Shown here: positions 7,993-17,307 of the stretch, one piece after another | Layout of the letters: each line of letters starts with the position of its first letter | Numbering within the stretch: position 1 is the first letter of the stretch | Assembly (NCBI GenBank): GCA_964512995.1 | Contig: CAZELM010000006.1 | Location: forward strand, 1-64,000 | Source: CAZELM01 sp964512995 | GTDB taxonomy: Bacteria; CSSED10-310 | Reading direction: 5' to 3' | Length of the DNA: 64,000 nucleotides | Position numbers and translations under genes: made by a program | The notes under the pieces: generated by a model | The model's database searches: none | What the model was told of the DNA's origin: nothing | The model's input: the letters and a program-made list of their open reading frames with translations, nothing else

Positions 7993-9849
7993 ATGAACAC
8001 CAAATTGCGATTGAGAATACGGTTACCCGGACACGAAGAAAAAACAGCAGCGATCGATAAACGGGAGATCTCTATCGGCCGTGATTTCCATTGTGATGTC
8101 CAGATCGATGATCCGGAGGTTTCAAGCCGCCACGCGCTGCTAACTGTTGTTTCATCCGACAGAGTGCTGCTCAGTGATCTGGGCAGTGATTCCGGCACAT
8201 ATATGCTCGACCGGCTGGTCACAACCGAAACAAAACTCGCTCCGGGAGCTTCCATCCGGATTGGTCCGGCCTATATTACCCTGGAATCGACCGGTGACGA
8301 CTCGGTGAAATCCTTCCATCTGATACTCCACCCAAACAGTTTGTCCCCATGCATTCAGCTTCAGTCGAATGATTCCCGGACACATTCCGGGGATATCGAG
8401 CGATTGCTGCTGCTCATGCGCGATCTGAGCGCCGGGAAAGCCGGGATGACACATCTGGACGTTTTGTTGTCCCGCATCGCTGACATGCTTTTTGCTGAAA
8501 ATGGATTGCTCCTCATTCACGACGGGAAGGATCTGGCGGAGAGATCGATCCGGATCAACCGGGGCGATCAGTTGCATTATCCGGAACAACTCATCCGGGA
8601 GGTGATCCTGGGGCGGAAAATGGTTCTGTTCCCAATGGAATGGGATGCCATTGGCGACACGCTCAAGGAACGTGGCATCGGATCCGGAATATGTACTGCT
8701 ATTTTTGATGGAGACCGGTCATGGGGAGCCATCTATCTGGATCGGGGGATCGCTCGAAAACCGTTCACCCCTGACGATGTCACACTCCTGTGCCGCATCG
8801 GCAATGTTCTGGGAGCGGCGTTTCACCGGGAATTAACCTGGAATGTCATGAATGCGGAATATCAGGGCCTCCGCCTCGAACAGGAAAAATGGGCCAATGC
8901 GCTTCAGAAGAAGCTGGACACTCAGGTAAAAAGCCTGAACCGGAAGTATCAGCAGATCCTGTTCACTGCTCTCCGGCTGTCGGAATCCAGCAAACCCGTC
9001 GTTATTTTGGGCGAAAATGGATCGGGCCGCAGCAATCTCGCCCGTCGGATCCACTCCACCGGTGCCCGAAAAAAACATCCTTTTATTGAAGTGGATTGCC
9101 GGAATATTCCGTTGGAGATCTTGGAGGAGGAGCTTTTTGGGTATGAGGCGACCGGAGATAAACCCACTGAACCGAGTCTCCGCGGGTACATTGAAAAAGC
9201 CCACCAGGGCACATTGTATCTCAAAGAATTTTCCGTTTTGCCGCTCTGGATACAGAGCAAACTGCATTCGCTTCTGGAATCCGGGAAAGTGAAGCGAAAA
9301 GGGGCTCAGACCGCGTTTTCGGTCGATATCCGGCTGATCCTGTCCACCGATGTGGATCTGGGAAGCATGAACCGAGGAGAAAATATCCATCCGAATCTCT
9401 ATCAGATATTGAAAACCACCGTTCTGCTGCTACCTCCGCTTCGAAACCGGACCGAAGATATCATTCCGTTTGCCAAACACTTCCTTCGGACGTATCTCCC
9501 GAAAAACAGAACCGTGCCGGAATTTTCAGCCGATGTCAAAGATCTCATTTCCCGATATATCTGGCCGGGGAATATCCACGAGTTGAGTGAATGTATGCGG
9601 TATATCACCGCTGTCTGCTCAGATCAGCAGATCGAATTGGGCGATCTTCCCAAGCGTATTCTGGAACAGCCGGTGACGATCTCTGCGGATAACCTTACAT
9701 TCCGGGATCAGATGGACCGGTTTGAGGTCACCTTGATCCGGAGTGCTCTGGAGCAGCATAACAATATCGTCACTCGCGCCGCCAAAGCACTGGGACTCTC
9801 TGAATCGACACTGCGGTACCGGATGCAGCGACTGAATATCAACCAGTAA
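7993..9849 (+). CDS. FHA-GAF-AAA+-Fis regulator (degenerate sigma54-activator type)
   Basis: ATG 7993 is chosen because GGGAGG lies eight bases upstream; the frame is open further upstream without a ribosome site. The 618-residue protein has an FHA phosphothreonine-binding domain (SIGRDFHCDV and DPEVSSRHALL), a GAF-like domain at about 150-290, an AAA+ domain with Walker A GENGSGRSN near 340, and a C-terminal Fis-type helix-turn-helix (NNIVTRAAKALGLSESTLRY). The AAA+ part is eroded. The GAFTGA loop needed to touch sigma54 is replaced by ELFGYEATGDKPTEP, Walker B is GTLYLKE instead of GTLFLDE, and the usual Arg-containing LYYRLN is LYQILK. It probably binds DNA in response to a phosphorylated partner and may not remodel sigma54. 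No kinase gene lies nearby. Confidence 0.85.
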   Translation: MNTKLRLRIRLPGHEEKTAAIDKREISIGRDFHCDVQIDDPEVSSRHALLTVVSSDRVLLSDLGSDSGTYMLDRLVTTETKLAPGASIRIGPAYITLESTGDDSVKSFHLILHPNSLSPCIQLQSNDSRTHSGDIERLLLLMRDLSAGKAGMTHLDVLLSRIADMLFAENGLLLIHDGKDLAERSIRINRGDQLHYPEQLIREVILGRKMVLFPMEWDAIGDTLKERGIGSGICTAIFDGDRSWGAIYLDRGIARKPFTPDDVTLLCRIGNVLGAAFHRELTWNVMNAEYQGLRLEQEKWANALQKKLDTQVKSLNRKYQQILFTALRLSESSKPVVILGENGSGRSNLARRIHSTGARKKHPFIEVDCRNIPLEILEEELFGYEATGDKPTEPSLRGYIEKAHQGTLYLKEFSVLPLWIQSKLHSLLESGKVKRKGAQTAFSVDIRLILSTDVDLGSMNRGENIHPNLYQILKTTVLLLPPLRNRTEDIIPFAKHFLRTYLPKNRTVPEFSADVKDLISRYIWPGNIHELSECMRYITAVCSDQQIELGDLPKRILEQPVTISADNLTFRDQMDRFEVTLIRSALEQHNNIVTRAAKALGLSESTLRYRMQRLNINQ

Positions 9850-9951
9850 CGGGAAACCGTTCATTCCGGATCGCTCCGATGGAACCCTGTATCGGAACAA
9901 CGCAGATGAGCATAAACATCTTCTGATCCATCCTTCAAAAAGGATTTCCAT

Positions 9952-11289
9952 TTGACAAGAACACACCACCGGATCAAATCGCTGTTAAAAAGCATCTCCG
10001 TCGGTCTACTGGCGCCGGTTTCGATGATCATACTCGCTTACCTCATCATCATGCCACACGGCCCCCGTTTCCCCCAGATGACCGGTCCTGTCATTGTCTG
10101 GATTTTGGAACCAACCCCTTCTGGATTACTGGATAGCATGATCAACGCCCATCGGTTGCCTCATTTCCAGAAGCTGATCGAACAGGGAACGGTCTGCCGG
10201 CTGGTACAGCGGCATGCATGGGATTTTTATCAGGGATGGCTCGAATCGGTTACTGGAAAAGACAGTATCCGCATTCCGGGAGCGGGGGTGATCGTGAACC
10301 CACAAACCTATCAGACCCGCTCACCGGATTTATGGACGCCGCCCCGAACCGCTATGCTCTGGCAAATCGCTCAACGGTCCGGCAAACATGTCCGTTTGAT
10401 CCGGAATCGTGAGGAGTTGGCTGGCATCGGCGACTTTTCAGCGGCACAACTGGTCATCATTCATCAATCTCCTGGAGATGGCAATGACGAAGCATATCTG
10501 GCTGAAGCGGATCAGACGCTTGCTGCAATCCTTCAGAAATCAGGTCCCAATGCCGCTCTTCTGGCAGTATCACCCCTGGTGAAAACCGACTCGGCCGGAG
10601 TGTTTCATGTCAATCGATGGCTCCAGACCAACACCTTTCTGAATGCCAGTGAGACCGGCGCGATTGACTGGGGAAAAACGCAGGCATTCTTTCTGGACGC
10701 TTCTGACCGGGGAATCCGAATCAATGCCGAATCCAATTACCCTCAGGGACCGGTCACACGGGATCAATACGAATTTCTCCGCAGGCGGCTGGCTCATGAA
10801 CTCAGACAGATTACAGATCCGGATACGGGTGAACCGGTTTTTGATGCGGTAATGGCCGGAGAAACCGTTTTCAAAAACCGGCTCCCATACGATACCCCTG
10901 ACCTGGTTTTATCTCCGGCCGATGCGTATACAACGCTGCGTCTGGATGGCTCTCTGACCGGAGATCCCGGCAATATGTTCTCTGAAGAAGCGCTCCGGTT
11001 CCTCCAGATATACCGGCAGCCGGACGATTCAGACCCGGTTCTGACCGGAACCGATGGGTGGATGGTATTATCCGGCTCTCCATTTCAAAAAAGCCGGCGA
11101 CTGAATGACATCATGGCCGCTGATGTAACGCCTACGACGTTGTTTCTTCTGGGCTTGCCTGTCGGACAAGACATGCAGGGCCGTGTGATCCTGACCGCGT
11201 TGTCGGATGAATGGCAGGCAGTGCCGCAGAAAAACGTCCCATCTCATGAACGGGAGGATTTCCGCGTGATACAACCCCGGTATCCATGA
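9952..11289 (+). CDS. Membrane-anchored alkaline-phosphatase-fold protein (likely non-catalytic)
   Basis: This 445-residue protein starts at TTG 9952, seven bases after AAAAGGA. A transmembrane helix at about 13-33 (SVGLLAPVSMIILAYLIIMP) anchors a large periplasmic domain. The opening strand VIVWILEPTPSGLLDSMINA, followed by RLPHFQKLIEQG, matches the beginning of type I phosphodiesterase / nucleotide pyrophosphatase proteins. The metal-binding Asp of the usual GLDGA motif and the nucleophile Thr are not there. The C-terminal part (DVTPTTLFLLGLPVGQDMQG) matches the end of the same fold. I infer a binding or scaffold role. It follows the FHA regulator by 102 bases and may be co-transcribed with it. 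Confidence 0.6.
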   Translation: MTRTHHRIKSLLKSISVGLLAPVSMIILAYLIIMPHGPRFPQMTGPVIVWILEPTPSGLLDSMINAHRLPHFQKLIEQGTVCRLVQRHAWDFYQGWLESVTGKDSIRIPGAGVIVNPQTYQTRSPDLWTPPRTAMLWQIAQRSGKHVRLIRNREELAGIGDFSAAQLVIIHQSPGDGNDEAYLAEADQTLAAILQKSGPNAALLAVSPLVKTDSAGVFHVNRWLQTNTFLNASETGAIDWGKTQAFFLDASDRGIRINAESNYPQGPVTRDQYEFLRRRLAHELRQITDPDTGEPVFDAVMAGETVFKNRLPYDTPDLVLSPADAYTTLRLDGSLTGDPGNMFSEEALRFLQIYRQPDDSDPVLTGTDGWMVLSGSPFQKSRRLNDIMAADVTPTTLFLLGLPVGQDMQGRVILTALSDEWQAVPQKNVPSHEREDFRVIQPRYP

Positions 11290-11354
11290 TAAAAGAATCC
11301 GGGTAACGGTGGTCTGGATATCCCGATACAGAGGGATTTAAAGAAAGGAATCCG

Positions 11355-12725
11355 ATGAACGATTTTATACACGATACAATCAAACGCCATCGATCGCAGG
11401 TTGATTATATGGAGATCCGGGTGGAGACGGAAACACAGTTTTCATTCTCGTTTTCGGAGCAGGAGCTGACGCAACTGGATCATACCAGCGATTTCGGCAT
11501 CTCCATTCGAGCATGCTGGCATGGCGGCTGGGGATTCGTCTCGCTGAACTCCATGGAAAAACTGGACCAGTTTGCGAGACTGGTTGTTGAGCAGGCTCGG
11601 AGCCTGGGGGGCGGCAAAACACAACTGGCGGAAGTGGAACCGGTGCGAGGGACCGTGCCGCTCCACCTGAAAGAAGATCCTCGAACGATCCCCATTGATG
11701 ACAAACTGGATCTGTTTCGCTCGTATGTCGATCGATGCCACGTGATTACACCGGGATTGACGCGGGTCAAAACAGCCTATTTCGAGCGTTTCCGGACGAT
11801 TCACTATGTGAACACCGATGGAACGGATATCACTCAGGAGAAAATGGATCTGGCCGGCATGGTCATGCCATGCGCCAATAAAAACAACATTACGCAGACA
11901 CGAACCGTGCCATGCGGAAGCAGTAATGATTTTGGCGTTGTCCGTTCATTGGCTCCCCGGTTGGACGCAGCTTGTCAGAATGTCATTGCCTTGCTGGATG
12001 TCCCACCTGTGAAAGGCGGAAAATACACAGTCATTCTGGATCCGATACTCGCCGGCATTTTTGCACACGAAGCGTTCGGGCACATGAGCGAAGCGGATGA
12101 GTATCATCAGAACCCGAAGATGCGGAAGATATTCACGCTGGGGCGCCGATTCGGCAATCCAATCCTCTCGATCTACGACACCGGGCTGGATGTCGGAACA
12201 CGCGGTTACATGCGCTATGATGACGAAGGTGTGCCAACGGAGAAAACCTATCTGATTCGCCATGGGGAACTGGTCGGACGGATGCACTCCAGAGAATCAG
12301 CGGCGATGTTCAATGAACAGCCGACGGGAAATGCTCGAACGATCGGATATCGGCATCCTCCGATCTGCCGGATGCGGAACACCTGTATCGAACAGGGATC
12401 GTCCTCGTTCGAGGAGCTGCTGGAAGGCATCAAACATGGTGTCTATGCAGTTGATTCCTATGGCGGATCTGGCGGGGAGATGTTCTCGTTCGAAGCCGGA
12501 TTTGGGTATATGATCCGGAACGGGAAGCTGGGCGAGATGGTACGCGACGTGCAGCTATCGGGAAATCTCTTCAAAACATTGGCTCGTATAGACGCTGTCG
12601 GAAATGATTTTCTGATCCAGGATGACACGGGGGGTTGTGGCAAAAACGAGCAGTATCCGCTGGAAACCACCTGCTCCGCTCCCCATATCCGTGTTTCTGA
12701 AATGACGGTCGGAGGTACATTATGA
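11355..12725 (+). CDS. tldD: TldD/PmbA-family metalloprotease subunit (TldD)
   Basis: This 456-residue protein is the catalytic subunit of the TldD/TldE protease, which degrades flexible peptides and in some bacteria processes ribosomally made peptides or CcdA-type antitoxins. The zinc-binding motif is present as HEAFGHMSEADE near residue 240, followed by YDDEGVPTEKTYLIRHGELV and the PICRMRNTCIEQG segment typical of TldD. The N-terminal half is the usual substrate-tunnel domain. ATG 11355 has AAAGGAA upstream. Its stop TGA overlaps the start of tldE (ATGA), so the two subunits are translationally coupled. Confidence 0.92.
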   Translation: MNDFIHDTIKRHRSQVDYMEIRVETETQFSFSFSEQELTQLDHTSDFGISIRACWHGGWGFVSLNSMEKLDQFARLVVEQARSLGGGKTQLAEVEPVRGTVPLHLKEDPRTIPIDDKLDLFRSYVDRCHVITPGLTRVKTAYFERFRTIHYVNTDGTDITQEKMDLAGMVMPCANKNNITQTRTVPCGSSNDFGVVRSLAPRLDAACQNVIALLDVPPVKGGKYTVILDPILAGIFAHEAFGHMSEADEYHQNPKMRKIFTLGRRFGNPILSIYDTGLDVGTRGYMRYDDEGVPTEKTYLIRHGELVGRMHSRESAAMFNEQPTGNARTIGYRHPPICRMRNTCIEQGSSSFEELLEGIKHGVYAVDSYGGSGGEMFSFEAGFGYMIRNGKLGEMVRDVQLSGNLFKTLARIDAVGNDFLIQDDTGGCGKNEQYPLETTCSAPHIRVSEMTVGGTL

Positions 12726-14044
12726 ACGATACATCTTTCATTCAATCCTGTTCCATCCCGGTGGAGTTGCTGCAATCGGATTTGCAGGTGACAAAGGTCA
12801 ATTTCCAGGACAATCAGCTCCGCGATATCCATACCAATGAAGTGGTCGGAAAAGCGATGCGCCTGATCCATGACGGGCGGGTCGGAACAGCATGCGGGGG
12901 GATTCGTGATGACGCGTCCCGTCTGTTTCATATCGCCACGGATCTCTCCCGATATGGCCGGACTGCAGCATTTTCGCTCCCGGAAGGATCCGGTCAACCA
13001 TGGTCGGAAAATTACATCCCGGCCGATATCTCGGGGAAAACAGTCCAGGATATCCGCAAGTTGGGCAAAGAACTCATCCATGAAATCGAAAAAGCGCTCC
13101 CAGGATGGACGATTCATGCCTATTTCAATCTGGGAGAAGGCACGCACCATCTGGTTACATCACGGGGGATCGATTGGTGTTTTGGAAAGCGGTCCTTTCA
13201 ATTCATGGTGATCCTGGTCAATGCCCAGGAAGGGGATATTCTGGAGATCATGGATGGCCGTGCAAGCTGGCCGACCGATGATCAGTTGCAGACGTTTATC
13301 GAAGAACTGACGGCAACGGCACGGCGAGCGGAAACGACTATCACGATCCCTCAAGGCACCTATCCCGTCGTTATTCATCCCATGACATTGGGGGAGTTTC
13401 TGGCGGCATTCGAAATCGGATTGAATGGAAAGAGCATTCATGACGGCCTGTCTCCTCTTCAAAACCGGACCGGGGAGCTGATCTTCAATCGATTGATAAC
13501 AATGGTCGATGACCCAACGGAAAAGGAGTCGGTGGAATATGATCCGATGGGATCGGAAGGAGTGATGCGGGAACGGTTGCCCATTGTAACCCAGGGCCGA
13601 CTGCAAACAGTTCTGACAAATCTGGAGTATGCTGCCAGGCTTGGCATCCGGCATACGGGACATGGAAAACGATTCCCGGATTTTAATTCCGAAGGAACAC
13701 CCTCTCCGGAAGCAGCCATTGGATGTGGTTCATGGATCATGGAATCGGGACCGGACCGGTATGAAACCATGATCAGCCAGATGAAAAAAGGCATTCTGTT
13801 GCTGGGTTGCTGGGACATCTGGTCGAACAGCCTGATCAATGGAGATGTATCCGGGAGCACGCATCTGGCATTTTATATTGAAAACGGCGAAATCATGGGG
13901 CGGGTCAAAGACATGCGGATTTCAGGAAACATCTATGATTTTTTCGGAAAAAACCTCATTGGCGTATCCCAGGAGCGGCCGCAGACATTCAACAGCAGCT
14001 TACGGGCTCCCTATCTGATGGTGGATGGTGTCGATATCGTGTAA
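12722..14044 (+). CDS. tldE: TldD/PmbA-family protein (TldE/PmbA partner subunit)
   Basis: This 440-residue protein is the non-catalytic partner of TldD. It lacks the HExxxH motif: the equivalent region reads VVIHPMTLGEFLAAFEIGL. It keeps the family's C-terminal features, such as DFNSEGTPSPEAAIGCGSWI and the closing GRVKDMRISGNIYDFF. The start overlaps the tldD stop by four bases. TldE forms a heterodimer with TldD and closes the proteolytic chamber. It is the last gene before a repeat-rich intergenic region. Confidence 0.9.
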   Translation: MNDTSFIQSCSIPVELLQSDLQVTKVNFQDNQLRDIHTNEVVGKAMRLIHDGRVGTACGGIRDDASRLFHIATDLSRYGRTAAFSLPEGSGQPWSENYIPADISGKTVQDIRKLGKELIHEIEKALPGWTIHAYFNLGEGTHHLVTSRGIDWCFGKRSFQFMVILVNAQEGDILEIMDGRASWPTDDQLQTFIEELTATARRAETTITIPQGTYPVVIHPMTLGEFLAAFEIGLNGKSIHDGLSPLQNRTGELIFNRLITMVDDPTEKESVEYDPMGSEGVMRERLPIVTQGRLQTVLTNLEYAARLGIRHTGHGKRFPDFNSEGTPSPEAAIGCGSWIMESGPDRYETMISQMKKGILLLGCWDIWSNSLINGDVSGSTHLAFYIENGEIMGRVKDMRISGNIYDFFGKNLIGVSQERPQTFNSSLRAPYLMVDGVDIV

Positions 14045-14096
14045 CCATTCAACATCGGCATATTTTAGTCAATTATATACAAAATGCACACCCCGT

Positions 14097-14154
14097 CACG
14101 CAGAATCTACGCTTCCAAAAAACCGAATCCTTTCCAGTATTCTGATTCTGCGTG
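14097..14154. repeat. 11-bp perfect inverted repeat downstream of tldE
   Basis: CACGCAGAATC (14097-14107) is exactly complementary to GATTCTGCGTG (14144-14154), with 36 bases between. No T-run follows, so it is not a standard terminator. It abuts the minisatellite and may mark a processed or mobile boundary. Confidence 0.6.
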
Positions 14155-14166
14155 CCACGCCTCTTC

Positions 14167-14604
14167 ACTGACAGTCTTACAAAGAACACTGACGGTCTTG
14201 CAAAGAGCTCTGACGGTCTTACAAAGAGCTCTGACGGTCTTATAAAGAGCTCTGACAGTCTTACAAAGAGCTCTGACGGTCTTACAAAGAACACTGACGG
14301 TCTTGCAAAGAGCTCTGACGGTCTTACAAAGAGCTCTGACAGTCTTACAAAGAACACTGACGGTCTTGCAAAGAACACTGACAGTCTTGCAAAGAGCTCT
14401 GACGGTCTTGCAAAGAACACTGACGGTCTTGCAAAGAACACTGACGGTCTTACAAAGAGCTCTGACGGTCTTACAAAGAGCTCTGACGATCTTACAAAGA
14501 GCTCTGACGGTCTTACAAAGAGCTCTGACAGTCTTACAAAGAGCTCTGACGGTCTTGCAAAGAGCTCTGACGGTCTTGCAAAGAGCTCTGACGGTCTTGC
14601 AAAG
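14167..14604. repeat. 21-bp tandem repeat, 21 copies (minisatellite)
   Basis: The unit is GCTCTGACGGTCTTACAAAGA, repeated 21 times head to tail without spacers. Variation falls almost wholly on three two-state positions: GCT or ACA at the unit start, GACGG or GACAG, and TTAC or TTGC. Single exceptions are a TAT in copy 4 and GACGATC in copy 16. Because 21 is divisible by three, three of six frames stay open for most of the length and give seven-residue repeats (for example TKSSDGL or QRALTVL). None has a ribosome site, and the QRALTVL frame is broken by TAA in copy 4. I treat it as non-coding. Confidence 0.9.
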
Positions 14605-14992
14605 GTGAGAGGGGAATAGATGTCTGAACCGCAGCTTACGCTGATTAATGGATTACGGAGATGGTTGATTGCTGTTGGCACGGGGTAATGATTCGGGAAA
14701 TAATGACATTGGACAATTGACCTCTCCGTTAGAAAAAAAAGTCAGAAATTGATCAGATGATGGTAATGCGTGAAGAATACCAGACGGAAACCTGGCAAAT
14801 CCCTCTTACTCATTGAGACATTGAGAGAACCGATCGGATAATCATACTGATACAATGTCAAGTGATTTATATTATGATGGTCCGTTGAACAATGACTCTT
14901 GGCCTGCCGTTTGACTTTCCGATTCTACGGAACGCTGTCAACATGATCCTGTAGGTGAACCCATTGGTTACCAGGGGATTCGGGAATCATTC
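14605..14992. other. Intergenic region after the minisatellite
   Basis: I see no gene, tRNA or clear terminator here. A DUF5615-type toxin would be expected downstream of the leftward DUF433 gene at 14993, but I cannot recognise one. Confidence 0.4.
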
Positions 14993-15247
14993 TTACACGG
15001 CCATTTGTTCCAACGAGTATTGTTTTGTATTCTCGATAAACGCTTCCCTGGACAGTCGGATGGCTTCCAAAATCGCGCCATAGGAAATGTTTCCCTGCCA
15101 CTCTTCGATGATGGTCTCCCAGGGCATTCCATCCGCAACCTGCTCCAAAACATCAGCAACCAAAATATTTGTCCGACGAAAGGTCGGTTTGCCGCAGCAA
15201 ATATCAGGATCAGCAACAATATAGCGTCCAAACAGTTTTGTTTTCAT
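14993..15247 (-). CDS. DUF433 antitoxin-like protein (orphan)
   Basis: This 84-residue DUF433 protein begins MKTKLFGRYIVADPDICCGK, continues with PTFRRTNILVADVLEQVADG and MPWETIIEEWQGNISYGAI, and ends with a helix EAIRLSREAFIE. ATG 15247 has GAGGAGA eight bases upstream. DUF433 proteins are usually the antitoxin half of a pair with a PIN-like toxin. This copy has no such partner downstream, unlike the one at 5807, to which it is only distantly similar. It may act alone as a small DNA-binding protein or be left over from a module. Confidence 0.8.
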   Translation of the reverse strand: MKTKLFGRYIVADPDICCGKPTFRRTNILVADVLEQVADGMPWETIIEEWQGNISYGAILEAIRLSREAFIENTKQYSLEQMAV

Positions 15248-15528
15248 TTTACGATCTCCTCGTGATTGCCGATTAAACCCGGATCTGCATTCGTTCGATC
15301 CGTCATCTCTCTTTCTGAATTATAAGAATGTCATCAGCAGAGATCAATTTCAGGAATAACCGCATTAAATATAATGAGTTATGAAATAACACAATGCTCG
15401 CATCACGACACTGACGACAATTCGATCTCAATGACAATTGCGAGTGGATGCGGTTATGATATGATACTGATGGAATATGAGGAGCGACATTGGAAACTAT
15501 CTAATTTTATCTTGGAGGCAGTATTAAA

Positions 15529-16683
15529 ATGGTACGCGTGGGAGTTATTTTTGGTGGGCAATCCGGAGAACATGAAGTCTCCCTGAAATCCGCTCAATCC
15601 GTCATGAACACCTTGCAATCCATGGATTATGACGTCGTACCGATTGGCATAACCAAAACGGGACATTGGATCGCCGGTGCTTCGGTGATGCAGATATTGG
15701 AGTGTGAAGCGAATCAGCGGTTATTGACCGAAGCAACACGATCTGAACCGATGCGCTCGGAGTCGGCGTTGTCAGACCGGCTGGAACGGGCTGGCACACG
15801 GATGCCACCGGATGCCATGCTGAAGCCATTGGATGTCGTTATCCCGGTTCTTCATGGTCCATACGGTGAAGATGGCACGATTCAAGGACTTCTGGAACTT
15901 GCGCATATACCATACGTCGGGTGTGGCGTCCTGGCATCGAGTGTCGGAATGGATAAAATCGTGTTCAAGCAGGTGATGGCTGCTCAATCCATCCAGACTG
16001 CTCCCTATCTGACCATCACCCGCAGTGAACTCCCATCAAAGACAGTCGCATTCTGTGAAAACGTCGCCCAGACACTGGGCTGGCCGGTCTTCTGCAAACC
16101 CGCGAATATGGGATCGAGTGTCGGGATCACGAAATGCCATTCCGCTTTGGAACTCCAGTCCGGGCTTCGGGAAGCCGCTCGATTTGATCGTCGAATTCTC
16201 GTTGAATCCGCTGTACCGAACGCCCGGGAAATCGAAGTCTCTGTCCTGGGCAATGAAGACATTCAGGCTTCCATTCCGGGAGAAATCATTCCCAGCCGGG
16301 AGTTTTATGATTATCAGTCCAAGTATATCGATCAGGGTGACCAGGCATCCCGTCTCATTATCCCGGCAAAACTCCCTCCCGATCTGATCAGGCAGATCCA
16401 AACAATCGCCACTCGGGCATTTAAAGCCATTGATGGGAGTGGAATGGCACGTGTCGACTTCCTCCTGGAAGACACTTCCAGCGATTCCGATGATCACAAC
16501 AGCCGCGCTGTTTATCTCAATGAAATCAATACGATTCCAGGATTTACCTCGATCAGCATGTATTCCAAGCTATGGGAAGCATCCGGACTGACATACCCCA
16601 AACTCCTGGAACGTCTGATTCAATTGGCCATCGAGCGTTTCAACGATCGGCAACGCAATCAGATTGGATATGATCTGGAATAA
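15529..16683 (+). CDS. ddl: D-alanine--D-alanine ligase
   Basis: This 384-residue ATP-grasp enzyme joins two D-alanines for peptidoglycan synthesis in the cytoplasm. The N-terminus VGVIFGGQSGEHEVSLKSAQ and the serine loop VLHGPYGEDGTIQGLLEL are diagnostic. The ATP-grasp segment includes VFCKPANMGSSVGITKC and the metal-binding end YLNEINTIPGFTSISMY. ATG 15529 follows GGAGG. About 20 residues around 75-95 form a less conserved insert, but length is near the usual 310-370. It stands alone, away from mur genes. The YNEINTIPG-type ending and the absence of van-like neighbours indicate the ordinary D-Ala-D-Ala enzyme. Confidence 0.95.
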   Translation: MVRVGVIFGGQSGEHEVSLKSAQSVMNTLQSMDYDVVPIGITKTGHWIAGASVMQILECEANQRLLTEATRSEPMRSESALSDRLERAGTRMPPDAMLKPLDVVIPVLHGPYGEDGTIQGLLELAHIPYVGCGVLASSVGMDKIVFKQVMAAQSIQTAPYLTITRSELPSKTVAFCENVAQTLGWPVFCKPANMGSSVGITKCHSALELQSGLREAARFDRRILVESAVPNAREIEVSVLGNEDIQASIPGEIIPSREFYDYQSKYIDQGDQASRLIIPAKLPPDLIRQIQTIATRAFKAIDGSGMARVDFLLEDTSSDSDDHNSRAVYLNEINTIPGFTSISMYSKLWEASGLTYPKLLERLIQLAIERFNDRQRNQIGYDLE

Positions 16684-16841
16684 TCTGATTGTCATTTCCA
16701 AAGGACACTGTCCGAGCAGTGTACAGGGTAAAAAGTAAAACAATCGCGAGCGAGAGGAGTTCAGAACCTATTGGAAAACACCATTTTTTGAACGGGAACA
16801 ATTTTTGCATTAGTTTGTTCTGATGAAAGGAGACTCCGGTC

Positions 16842-17273
16842 ATGGCGATGCTCAGAAAACAGATAATTCTACGATATTGTTTCACTGTGATCGCCTCCCT
16901 GTGTGTCATCGGAATGGGCGTCCACAACATCCATGCGGACGGTTCTCCAGCGAATACGATCTCCACCGTATTTCAATCCGGCAATCCGGATCTGCTGGAA
17001 TCGTGCATGGCCGAAAAAGATAAGGTTTTCGTTTCCATCCCAGCCGCTGGCGTTTCACCGGGGAACTATTCCCGAAATCAATTGACAGCGACATTCCGCC
17101 AGATGTTTCATCGACTGAATACCGAATCGTTCTCGTTTACCGGTGATCAGAAAGGCGGACCACTCCGGGCGTCCTGGTCGTTCAAAGAACTCAAAACCGG
17201 CCGGACCAGACAAACGACGCTGTATTTCACCATCAGCCAGAATCAGCTCAGGGCCATCCGGGGTGAACAGTAA
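16842..17273 (+). CDS. Exported small NTF2-like (DUF4783-type) protein
   Basis: This 143-residue protein has a signal peptide (RYCFTVIASLCVIGMGV...ADG). The mature part resembles DUF4783: an initial helix (TISTVFQSGNPDLLESCMAE), a strand with VFVSIPAAG, a helix with NYSRNQLTATFRQMFHRL, and strands ending TTLYFTISQNQLRAIRGE. Such NTF2-like proteins are periplasmic with unknown ligands. ATG 16842 follows AAAGGAGA. It converges with the alpha-2-macroglobulin gene, 34 bases away. Confidence 0.6.
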   Translation: MAMLRKQIILRYCFTVIASLCVIGMGVHNIHADGSPANTISTVFQSGNPDLLESCMAEKDKVFVSIPAAGVSPGNYSRNQLTATFRQMFHRLNTESFSFTGDQKGGPLRASWSFKELKTGRTRQTTLYFTISQNQLRAIRGEQ

Positions 17274-17307
17274 GTCTTTTATCCACTCTTTGATTCACAA
17301 TCGGACG

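Noticed and set aside
14167..14604. CRISPR array
   Set aside because: Units abut with no unique spacers, and no cas gene is near.
14152..14681. Repeat proteins of seven-residue units in three frames across the 21-bp array
   Set aside because: They are a necessary result of a period divisible by three. No frame has a ribosome site, and one is broken by TAA.
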